Source of the DNA: Desulfonatronospira sp.
GTDB lineage: Bacteria > Desulfobacterota > Desulfovibrionia > Desulfovibrionales > Desulfonatronovibrionaceae
Assembly (NCBI GenBank): GCA_003554505.1
Contig: PWGS01000272.1
Location: 1-5,232, forward strand
Direction of reading: 5' to 3'
Length of the DNA stretch: 5,232 nucleotides
The position numbers and the translations under genes are program-made. Positions 1 through 5,080 of the stretch are shown here, piece by piece; within the stretch, counting starts at the first letter, position 1, and each line of letters opens with the position of its first letter. The notes under the pieces are model-generated. The model was not told the origin of the DNA. It saw only the letters and a list, made by a program, of their open reading frames with translations, and ran no database searches.

Positions 1-240
1 CAGATACGGCAAGACTCAGCACTCTTCGAGCACAGTGTTTACCATGAAAATGATGATCCGGCTATAGCCCTGATTTCAGGTCCGGATGATTATTCAGTCA
101 GAGCTGAGGAGATTCTTTCTGACGGACTTCGAGAGCGCAGTGGATGGACTGTCAAGGAACCGAAGAATGATCACGATAGCTGCCCGGATTCGTGGCAGGA
201 GTGGCTATTGCAACCGACAAATGGCATAATGAATGCCTAA
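1..240 (+). CDS. 3' part of an unrecognised gene, putative antitoxin partner of the PIN toxin
   Basis: The reading frame is open from the first base of the window, so the gene is cut at its 5' end; 79 codons are visible, ending in TAA. The segment is acidic and soluble-looking, with a helix-like stretch (RAEEILSDGLRERSGW) and no membrane segment. I do not recognise the family. Its position directly upstream of, and overlapping, a PIN-domain gene is the usual place for a type II antitoxin, so that role is inferred from context only. The last 19 codons, from CPDSWQEW to the stop, look like an accidental extension. If the two bases that appear to be missing around 182-186 are restored, codon 181-183 becomes TGA and the protein ends at ...PKNDHDS, giving a short overlap with the toxin ATG at 167. 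The extension and the toxin damage would then come from a single event. Confidence 0.45.
   Translation, partial: QIRQDSALFEHSVYHENDDPAIALISGPDDYSVRAEEILSDGLRERSGWTVKEPKNDHDSCPDSWQEWLLQPTNGIMNA
154..158 (+). promoter_or_regulatory. Ribosome binding site that points to ATG 167 as the native PIN-toxin start
   Basis: AAGGA lies inside the upstream coding frame, eight bases before the ATG at 167. This ATG is out of frame with the main PIN reading frame (192-581). Its spacing is typical, and the peptide it begins (MITIA) resembles the first beta-strand of a PIN domain. This is the main reason for placing the original start at 167 and not at the in-frame GTG at 192. Confidence 0.4.
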
Positions 241-581
241 ACCTTTATCTTAAACAGTCAGCAGTTGTTCTTCCTCAGACGGTTCTGGCTGAGGTGGCCT
301 ACCTGATTACACGTGCAGGTGGTAACCTGGTCATGTCAAAATTTTTAAAAAATTTTTCCAGAACCAAATATCGGTTAATGGCTCTTGATTCAGCTGACAT
401 CTCCCGTTCTGCAATATTGCTCGAGCAATATGCTGATACCAGGATTGATTTTGTAGACTCCACTGTTGTAGCTATGGCTGAAAGATTGAATATACAGACC
501 ATTCTTACCACTGACCATCGTGATTTTCTGATTGTACGTCCACAGCACATAAACAGCTTTGATATTCAACCCAACCTGTAA
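167..581 (+). pseudogene. PIN-domain toxin (VapC-like ribonuclease), frameshifted at its N-terminus
   Basis: PIN domains of VapC toxins are Mg-dependent RNases that use about four acidic residues. The frame 192-581 (129 codons if read from GTG 192) gives a clear PIN body: KWHNECL near residues 10-16, VLAEVAYL with the second acidic residue (E34), then IDFVDSTVVAMAERLNI with D89, and LTTDHRDF with D108/D111. The N-terminal strand ending in the first catalytic Asp is absent from this frame. It can be partly read in another frame from ATG 167 (MITIA), which joins the main frame near 182-188 (GFVAGVAIATDKW). A loss of two bases (or gain of one) there would have removed the Asp codon. The frame-192 product would therefore lack one catalytic residue and the core strand, and is probably inactive. 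A sequencing error is the alternative. The partner gene lies upstream; the next gene downstream is an unrelated remnant. Confidence 0.75.
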
Positions 582-644
582 TAAGCCTCCTCGCGCTCTG
601 ACAGCGGTCCAGGTTATAGTTTACCAGCCAATTCCTGCAATAGT

Positions 645-1215
645 GGCTTTGTTCGGGCCGGACCCAGCCAAAGGTCGGCAGGCAACGGCTCCATCATGCG
701 CCTGGCTCCCATACCCATGAATTATTACTCTGACATTGATCAGGCTGAGCACATGGCCGGACAAAGCTCCAGGACAACCCACGGGGCGGAGGAATGCATA
801 GATGCGTGCAGACTTCTGGGCAGGATGATGGTCAGGGCTCTATCAGGGCGGAGCAAAGAAGAAATACTCCTGGCGGACAGGGACTCTTTTTCGGGAAGCC
901 AAAAAATTACAGCCATTGCCAGGGCAGGGTACCTGGAAAAGGACGAGTCGGATCTTTATGGAACCGGATACGTGGTCCAGAGCCTGGAAGCGGCCCTGTG
1001 GTGTTTTGCCGGGTCCGTTTCATTCAGAGATGCAGTCCTGCGGGCCGCCAATCTAGGAGATGATGCAGACCACAGCGGCTGTCTGCGGCCAGCTGTCCGG
1101 GGCATATTACGGCCTTGACGGCATCCCCCGGCACTGGACTGAAAAACTGGCCATGAAGGAAAAAATCCTTGAACTTTCGGACAGGCTTTACGCAAAAAAG
1201 ACCCCTGGTGAGTAA
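645..1215 (+). pseudogene. ADP-ribosylglycohydrolase (DraG family) remnant, 5' truncated and frameshifted
   Basis: Members of this family remove ADP-ribose from proteins or small molecules using a binuclear Mg centre. The remnant begins within the middle of the family: AGNGSIMRLAPIP (about 678-716), a classic DraG-family block, then the helical HMAGQSSRTTHGAEECIDACRL region, GTGYVVQSLEAALWCF, and AANLGDDAD at 1044-1070. After codon 1068-1070 the frame changes. The continuation TAAVCGQLSGAYYGLDGIP and a basic tail ending KKTPGE with TAA at 1213-1215 is in the next frame. The break falls exactly in the C-terminal GDDADT metal motif: GAC ACC ACA appears to have become GAC C ACA, consistent with two lost bases. 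The N-terminal third, with the first metal-binding motifs, is missing; its place is taken by the PIN gene. An ATG at 696 gives a 140-codon open frame, but this is internal to the fold. The product cannot be functional as read. Between 582 and 644 I see nothing recognisable. Confidence 0.8.
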
Positions 1216-1217
1216 TC

Positions 1218-1409
1218 TTGAAAACGACAGAGAAGATAAAGGCACAATATGTTAAAGCAATTGTTTGTAAGGCGAAGAGCCATCCGGACTGGTCGGAAAG
1301 CATTGCTGTTGGCTCCAGGGCCTTACATCCCTCATTTCGAGGCCGAAAAGGGCAGTTTAAGCCCAAAAAAGGCTGTTTTTGGAATATATCTCATGTAAAG
1401 TCAGGATAA
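1218..1409 (+). pseudogene. Short remnant resembling the C-terminus of a REP-associated transposase-like protein
   Basis: A 63-codon frame from TTG 1218, preceded by GGTGAG and starting two bases after the glycohydrolase stop. The peptide has KIKAQYVKAIV, then DWSESIAVGS (residues about 25-34), and a basic tail with RGRKGQF, PKKGCFW and NISHV. The W[ST]ESIAVGS block is, from memory, characteristic of the C-terminal region of REP-associated tyrosine transposase (Y1/IS200-like) proteins, where it is usually followed by a longer segment. Here the sequence after it is short and low in complexity, which suggests an internal deletion. No catalytic HUH or Tyr motif is present. It could instead be a free-standing small protein of that family. 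Assignment is tentative. Confidence 0.4.
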
Positions 1410-1424
1410 ATAGTCAGGTCCACC

Positions 1425-1441
1425 CGGAAGAACGGAAGAAC
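1425..1441 (+). repeat. Tandem 8-mer duplication
   Basis: CGGAAGAA occurs twice head to tail, followed by one further C. It lies in the non-coding gap after the transposase-like remnant. Two copies could be a chance slip or the scar of a small duplication; no function is apparent. Confidence 0.5.
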
Positions 1442-1474
1442 ACAGGCTCACATCCCCTGAATGGATACAGAAGC

Positions 1475-1489
1475 CCTGTCCTGGACAGG
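1475..1489. repeat. Small perfect palindrome
   Basis: CCTGTCC, one central T, then GGACAGG: seven perfectly paired bases on each side. The loop is too tight for a good RNA hairpin, and no T-run follows on either strand, so a terminator is unlikely. A protein-binding site is possible, but nothing nearby supports it. Confidence 0.4.
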
Positions 1490-1525
1490 CCAGGCCGGCA
1501 AACAGATTCAAGATATGTTGTTGAC

Positions 1526-1570
1526 ATTTACTCAATGTAATGAGTGAAAAACTCAATATCTTGAGTAAAT
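1526..1570. repeat. Nested, evenly spaced inverted repeat (possible operator or repeat-element core)
   Basis: The outer arms are ATTTACTCAA (1526-1535) and TTGAGTAAAT (1561-1570), perfectly complementary. Inside them TGAGT (1541-1545) pairs with ACTCA (1551-1555). Every spacer (TGTAA, GAAAA, ATATC) is exactly five bases, so four copies of an ACTCA/TGAGT core alternate in orientation across 45 bases. It lies downstream of the radical SAM stop, with no T-run on either strand, so it is not an obvious intrinsic terminator. A TTGACA overlaps its left edge (1521-1526), but no matching -10 element follows. Regular core spacing suits cooperative binding of a dimeric regulator; a mobile-element end is the other option. 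Confidence 0.6.
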
Positions 1571-1605
1571 GGCAAGTGTCTGTCTGAAAGCATATTCATC
1601 CTGCC

Positions 1606-3009
1606 TCATCTTTTCAGGGGCTGCCTCACCCTGTGGGTGGCGAGGTTCCAGGCGATGCCGGGCAAAAGCTTCAAGACTCCATGCTTTCGGAATTTGTTCG
1701 TCAGCTTAAGGACCTGCCGGGTACTGTAAAAGTCCCGATAGAGCCGGCGTCGCAGCTTCCTTAGCTTCTTGGGAGGGCAGTGGTCTGAATAGATCTTGCC
1801 TTTGGGGCTTATGTGATAGCCCGGGGTCTGGGCCACCAGTTCATCCAGTCCGGAATACGGACTGTTGCGCAAGGTGGAGAGGGAGATGGAATCCATGCCG
1901 ATTTCCCTGGCAAAGGGTGCTGTCTGGAGCATTTCGTCTTCGCTTTCGCCGATGTTGCCAAGTATAAAATAGCCGTGCTTGATCATGGTGCTTTTCTTAA
2001 GAACATCGCAGTACCTGCGGATCTGCCGGGTGGTAAATCCTTTGCGCATGGCCTTGAGGGTTTTGTCGTGAGCCGATTCGATGCCCAGCAGGAGCACTGC
2101 GAAGCCAGCCTGTTCCATTTTCCGGATCCCTTCTGGATGCCTGGCGATTTCCAGCCTGGCGTTGATCACGTATTTTTTCTTTATACCCCTTTTAAGCAGC
2201 AGGTCGCAGATATGCTCCACCCGGGACATATCATGGGTGAACAGGTCGTCGGTAAAGGCCACTACAGGGGCGCTGATGCTTTCCAGTTCATCCACCACGC
2301 TTTCAGGAGACCTGGCGGTCCATTTGCGTTTGACGCCCCAGGGATTCCTGTTGAAGGAGCAGAAGGTGCAGTTGAATGGACATCCCCGGGATCCGGAGAG
2401 CATATCCACCTCCAGCCCTGTACCGAGTCCCTTTAGCTGCACGTCGTATTTCTGCCTCCGCCTGCTCCTGCAGGGCTGCAGCCTGTCCGGTATGGGTCCG
2501 GGTGCACGGTTGGGATTATGGATGATCCTTTCACCCCGCCTGAAGCTGAGTCCGCTGATTTGCTCCCAGGGGGCCTGGCTGCAGATTTCAGACATGGTTT
2601 CTTCGCCGTCTCCCCTGACCACTGCATCAAGACAGGGTATCTGTTCCATCCACTGGTCCGGAGCTTCTGTAGCGTGTCTGCCCCCGGCTATAAGCGTTAT
2701 TCCCGGGTCTATAGAAGAAATTTCCCCGGCAACAAACTTTATTTCACGGTCCCAGTTTACAGAAAAGCACACCAGGTCTGTGCTGCTTTTGATAAAATCA
2801 GCAGCGTGGCAGGGCTCCCTTCTGAGGTCCACAATCTCGACCTCGGAGGCGAAGGGTTCAATGATCGAGGCTATATGTTCCAGTCCCAGGGGAGGCAGAA
2901 AGCCCAGCTCTTTGAGTTCTCTACGATAAGGATATACGCAGAGCACATGCCTGTAAGGCCTGGGTCTTCCCCCTCCGGGGTTTGTGAGAGGGGGTGATTC
3001 TTCAGACAA
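1606..3009 (-). CDS. B12-binding-domain radical SAM protein (BchE/HpnJ-like architecture)
   Basis: A 467-residue protein. Residues about 20-160 form a Rossmann-like B12-binding domain: HVLCVYPYRRE, LGFLPPLGLEHIAS, LIAGGRHATEAP, then LDAVVRGDGEET, the typical end of this domain. There is no DxHxxG motif, so cobalamin, if bound, would be bound without the usual lower His ligand. The radical SAM core follows with CPFNCTFC (Cys 210, 214, 217; CX3CX2C for the 4Fe-4S cluster), FTDDLF (about 252-257) and LLLGIES (about 306-312). The C-terminal tail (about 405-467) is strongly basic, as in several membrane-lipid or tetrapyrrole-modifying relatives. The reaction (methylation, cyclisation or another) and the substrate cannot be told from sequence. 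The start is TTG at 3007-3009 with a weak AAGG 12 bases upstream; GTG at codon 22 is an alternative just before the conserved domain. It stands alone, with no same-strand gene within 300 bases on its 3' side. Confidence 0.85.
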   Translation of the reverse strand: MSEESPPLTNPGGGRPRPYRHVLCVYPYRRELKELGFLPPLGLEHIASIIEPFASEVEIVDLRREPCHAADFIKSSTDLVCFSVNWDREIKFVAGEISSIDPGITLIAGGRHATEAPDQWMEQIPCLDAVVRGDGEETMSEICSQAPWEQISGLSFRRGERIIHNPNRAPGPIPDRLQPCRSRRRQKYDVQLKGLGTGLEVDMLSGSRGCPFNCTFCSFNRNPWGVKRKWTARSPESVVDELESISAPVVAFTDDLFTHDMSRVEHICDLLLKRGIKKKYVINARLEIARHPEGIRKMEQAGFAVLLLGIESAHDKTLKAMRKGFTTRQIRRYCDVLKKSTMIKHGYFILGNIGESEDEMLQTAPFAREIGMDSISLSTLRNSPYSGLDELVAQTPGYHISPKGKIYSDHCPPKKLRKLRRRLYRDFYSTRQVLKLTNKFRKHGVLKLLPGIAWNLATHRVRQPLKR

Positions 3010-3384
3010 TATGGGTCCGCCTTCAGCAAAGGTTTATGCCGGTGTTGAAAGCTAAATGGTCCGCAGCAAGGTTTTAGGGATAGTTTTGCCAGTTCATGGC
3101 CTTGATGTAAATCGCAGATTGGAGAAATAAAATGGCCGGTATGTAATACCTGGAGGGGTGTATTTTATAAAAACAGCAGGCCTGAGGTCTTAGTTTCTTT
3201 TGTCCAGCGCTGCAGAGCGCTTCAATAATGCTGGAGAGAATCCGGCAATGTCGCTTCCAGATATAGTATTTCCGGGGCTTTCATTCTGCATGCCGGCCAT
3301 GCCGGATTTTCCAGGGATTGTGTCCCTGTCTCCACCTTATTCATATTGAAAATTAATCGATGATCGATTATTCGACACTTAAAT
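3010..3384. other. Non-coding stretch upstream of the radical SAM gene, small inverted repeats only
   Basis: No supportable gene. It contains AGCGCT-GCAG-AGCGCT (3206-3221), able to form a six-base stem. Further on are AATCCGGC (3239-3246) and GCCGGATT (3301-3308), an eight-base inverted pair, and CCGGC-CAT-GCCGG (3293-3305). None is followed by a T-run convincing enough to call a terminator. Two Shine-Dalgarno/start pairs (near 3121-3134 and 3152-3160) open only 4- and 11-codon frames. I could not identify a promoter for the radical SAM gene, though its start implies one here. Confidence 0.5.
3354..3370. repeat. 17-base palindrome with a single central base
   Basis: TAATCGAT, a central G, then ATCGATTA: eight perfectly complementary bases on each side. 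The pattern is typical of a dimeric DNA-binding site more than of RNA structure. It sits just outside the left end of the hairpin-rich element and about 345 bases upstream of the radical SAM start, too far for a classical operator of that gene. Confidence 0.5.
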
Positions 3385-3387
3385 GAT

Positions 3388-3417
3388 GTGACTGCAAAAA
3401 GTCATTTTTGCAGTCAC
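3388..3417. repeat. 13-base perfect hairpin at the left end of the element
   Basis: GTGACTGCAAAAA, a four-base loop GTCA, then TTTTTGCAGTCAC. The stem carries both orientations of the terminal-repeat core (GCAAAAA / TTTTTGC), so the left end is itself palindromic, whereas the right end carries a single copy. The T-run sits inside the stem, so this is an unusual shape for an intrinsic terminator. Confidence 0.6.
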
Positions 3418-3429
3418 AGAGGTCCCCGG

Positions 3430-3471
3430 TGAAACACCTATCTTCGATAGGGAGCCCTTCCGGCTGTTTCA
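3430..3471. repeat. Possible three-way junction
   Basis: TGAAACA (3430-3436) pairs with TGTTTCA (3465-3471) and encloses two smaller stems: CCTATC-TTC-GATAGG (3437-3451) and AGCC-CTTCC-GGCT (3453-3465). The second inner stem shares base 3465 with the outer stem, so one pair must give way. This clover-like fold suggests RNA or folded single-stranded DNA more than a simple protein site. Confidence 0.45.
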
Positions 3472-3531
3472 TCACGCCGCAGGCGTGACAAGCAGTAAAA
3501 ACAAAGAGTTAGGTCACGCGAAGACGCGTGA
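3472..3531. repeat. Two related hairpins sharing a TCACGC arm
   Basis: TCACGCC-GCA-GGCGTGA (3472-3488) and TCACGCG-AAGA-CGCGTGA (3514-3531) each have a perfect seven-base stem, and their first six bases are identical. They are separated by an A-rich, unstructured 25-base stretch. Reuse of the arm suggests an internal duplication or two copies of a binding motif. The GCGAAGACGCG string recalls intergenic repeats I remember from related genomes, which is recollection only. Confidence 0.5.
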
Positions 3532-3539
3532 TTGATTCC

Positions 3540-3550
3540 TGAATGATTCA
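3540..3550. repeat. Short odd palindrome near the right end of the element
   Basis: TGAAT, a central G, then ATTCA. It has the same single-G-centred design as the palindrome at 3354-3370, but at this length it could arise by chance. Confidence 0.3.
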
Positions 3551-3586
3551 TTTCCCGACTTTTTGCAGGTGCATCTGATATGTTCT

Positions 3587-3609
3587 AAAAAAAACCGTTA
3601 TCCGGTTTT
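3587..3609 (-). terminator. Intrinsic terminator of dnaA
   Basis: Read on the - strand: AAAACCG, loop GATAA, CGGTTTT, extending to eight consecutive T. The stem begins one base after the dnaA TGA codon (3611-3613), so the 3' untranslated region is almost nil. It should separate dnaA transcription from the structured element and the radical SAM gene beyond. Confidence 0.8.
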
Positions 3610-3610
3610 A

Positions 3611-4945
3611 TCAGGTCGACACCACCCGGCTGGCAGCGTCTTTCAGCTGTCGCCCCAGGGGGCTGTCGTTATGTACTTCTCTTTCCACATTGGATATGCC
3701 CTTAAGTACAGTGGAATGCCTGCGGTTAAACCTTCTGCCGATGTCCTTCAAGGACTTATCAGTGTGCTTCCTGGCAAGATAAAAGGCCAGGTTCCGGGCC
3801 TGGACATGCTGCTTCTTTCGGCTCTTGGAGCATATTTTTTCCATTGGCAAATCAAACACCCGACATACAGACTTGATTATTTCTTCCAGGCCCGGACTCT
3901 GTTCCTGCTGGTGGTAGTTTTTCAGGACATCAAGGGCCATTTGCATTGAGACTCTTTCCTTGAGCAGCCTGGCCTTAAGCGCCAGGTTGTTTATGCAGCT
4001 CTCCAGCTGGCGGATATCCGTCTGGATGCGCTCCGCCAAAAGGTGAGACACATCCCGGGGTATACTTATCTGGTGATGGGAGGCCTTCCTGTTGATAATT
4101 TCATAACGAGTTTCCAGGTCTGGTTTATCAATTACAGCCATAAAGCCCTGGCACAGTCTGGATACAATGCTTGAGTCCAGGTCATTTAACTCCTTGGGGA
4201 GGAAGGAGCTGCTCAGAACCCCTTTTTTGCCCTGGCTTTGCAGAGCATTAATGGTGGATAGAAATTCTCCCTGAATCTTTTCTTTGCCCTGGAAAAAATG
4301 GATGTCCTCAAGCATCAGAACATCTAACTTATCCCGGTACTTTGCCTTGAACTGTTCCACTTGTCTGGATTTAATAGCCTGAATAAGCTGGCAGGCAAAC
4401 TCTTCAGAGCTTAAATATGCGATACGCGGGTTGTTTTTATTGCTTGCCTCCACCAGGTTGTTGCCCATGGATTGCACCAGGTGGGTTTTGCCCAGGCCGG
4501 TGGAGGAGCAAAGAAAGATCTGGTCCGACGACAACTGTTCACGGCAAAAGCTCTGGGAGGCCACGTAAGCCAGTTCGTTGCTCGGGCCTACCACGAATTC
4601 CTGAAAGTTGTGCCTGAATCTGGAGACAGTTTGAATGCTGCTTTGAACAGGCAGGTGCCTGCGGGTTTCTTTGCCGGAGTTTAGGGGTGAGCTGGTTTCC
4701 TCCTGCTTGTCTGAAGTAATTTCAATCCTGGGCTCAACGTTCAGAACCTCCTGAGCAGACTCTGATATTATGTTCTCAAGACGTTCACGCACCCAGGAAG
4801 CTACGAATTCATTGGGGGCCTGAAGGGTAAGAATCTTGTTTTCCGGGTCGAAAGCACCATTCAAGGGTTGAATCCAGAGTTGAAACACCCCTGATTTTAA
4901 GGATTTTTCGAGTATTTGTTTTATTCTATCCCATGCGTTCGTCAT
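3611..4945 (-). CDS. dnaA: Chromosomal replication initiator protein DnaA, divergent
   Basis: 444 residues with the full DnaA layout. Domain I is about 1-75 (WDRIKQILEKSLKSGVFQLWIQPL, FVASWVRERLENII), followed by a short poorly conserved linker (about 76-105). The AAA+ core is about 108-340 with Walker A STGLGKTH (148-155), Walker B DVLMLEDIHFF (208-218), sensor I VLSSS, the Arg-finger region SRL (R263) and sensor II DIRQLE (R312). Domain IV is about 353-444, with ARNLAFYLARKHTDKSLKDIG leading to RRHSTV. DnaA-ATP opens the replication origin. Three departures from the textbook: the usual YGG before the P-loop TGLGKT is CSS, the Walker B Asp pair is Glu-Asp, and the GRDHTTV signature is reduced to RRHSTV with one residue fewer. 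These may be lineage traits. No dnaN lies on its 3' side. ATG 4945 fits domain I well, but the ribosome binding site is weak. Confidence 0.93.
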   Translation of the reverse strand: MTNAWDRIKQILEKSLKSGVFQLWIQPLNGAFDPENKILTLQAPNEFVASWVRERLENIISESAQEVLNVEPRIEITSDKQEETSSPLNSGKETRRHLPVQSSIQTVSRFRHNFQEFVVGPSNELAYVASQSFCREQLSSDQIFLCSSTGLGKTHLVQSMGNNLVEASNKNNPRIAYLSSEEFACQLIQAIKSRQVEQFKAKYRDKLDVLMLEDIHFFQGKEKIQGEFLSTINALQSQGKKGVLSSSFLPKELNDLDSSIVSRLCQGFMAVIDKPDLETRYEIINRKASHHQISIPRDVSHLLAERIQTDIRQLESCINNLALKARLLKERVSMQMALDVLKNYHQQEQSPGLEEIIKSVCRVFDLPMEKICSKSRKKQHVQARNLAFYLARKHTDKSLKDIGRRFNRRHSTVLKGISNVEREVHNDSPLGRQLKDAASRVVST

Positions 4946-4952
4946 GGGTGTG

Positions 4953-4982
4953 CTTATATCTCTAAGCTGCTATCCTGGGCAA
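4953..4982 (-). promoter_or_regulatory. Weak candidate dnaA promoter
   Basis: On the - strand, TTGCCC (4977-4982) and TATAAG (4953-4958) are separated by 18 bases. The -10-like box ends only seven bases before the dnaA ATG, which would give an almost leaderless transcript. That fits the absence of a good Shine-Dalgarno, but it may be coincidence. I see no DnaA box (TTATCCACA-like) in 4946-5232. Confidence 0.2.
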
Positions 4983-5080
4983 GGTTTAAAAACAGGCAAT
5001 TGAAGCAGGATCGTCAGAATGTTGCTATTGGCATTAACTCTCTAAATTAATTGCATTTTTTTTAATAGAAGGGAAGTTGA

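Larger units (their letters stand above)
3385..3575. repeat. Hairpin-rich element with terminal inverted repeats (MITE-like)
   Basis: The left end (3385-3403) and the reverse complement of the right end (3557-3575) match at 16 of 19 positions, including a perfect 12-base core, CTGCAAAAAGTC / GACTTTTTGCAG. Between them, 191 bases hold five further compact inverted repeats, described separately, and no open frame of note. Inverted ends, small size, no coding capacity and dense secondary structure are what a MITE or REP-like mobile repeat shows. No clear target-site duplication is visible. A structured non-coding RNA is the alternative; it would lie after the dnaA terminator and before the radical SAM gene. 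Confidence 0.55.

Noticed and set aside
956..1366. Minus-strand open frames over the glycohydrolase remnant
   Set aside because: The + strand translation matches DraG-family blocks on both sides of the frameshift, so the opposite-strand frames are shadows.
1521..1560. TTGACA as the -35 of a + strand promoter
   Set aside because: No -10-like hexamer lies 16-18 bases downstream, and nothing on the + strand follows except the antisense of the radical SAM gene.
1813..2929. Long open frames on the + strand (about 200 and 280 codons)
   Set aside because: They lie antisense to the radical SAM gene, whose motifs are unmistakable, and their translations show no recognisable domain.
3121..3195. SD-ATG and SD-GTG pairs suggesting small proteins
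   Set aside because: They open only 4 and 11 codons before a stop; no evidence of a gene.
3354..3550. CRISPR-like array
   Set aside because: The repeated pieces are inverted repeats of different sequence with irregular spacing, not direct repeats with uniform spacers.
3563..3949. 128-codon + strand open frame
   Set aside because: It is antisense to the conserved DNA-binding domain of DnaA, starts across the dnaA terminator and has no recognisable motif.
4417..4684. Two + strand frames of 66-70 codons
   Set aside because: Antisense to the conserved AAA+ core of DnaA; no ribosome site or recognisable sequence.
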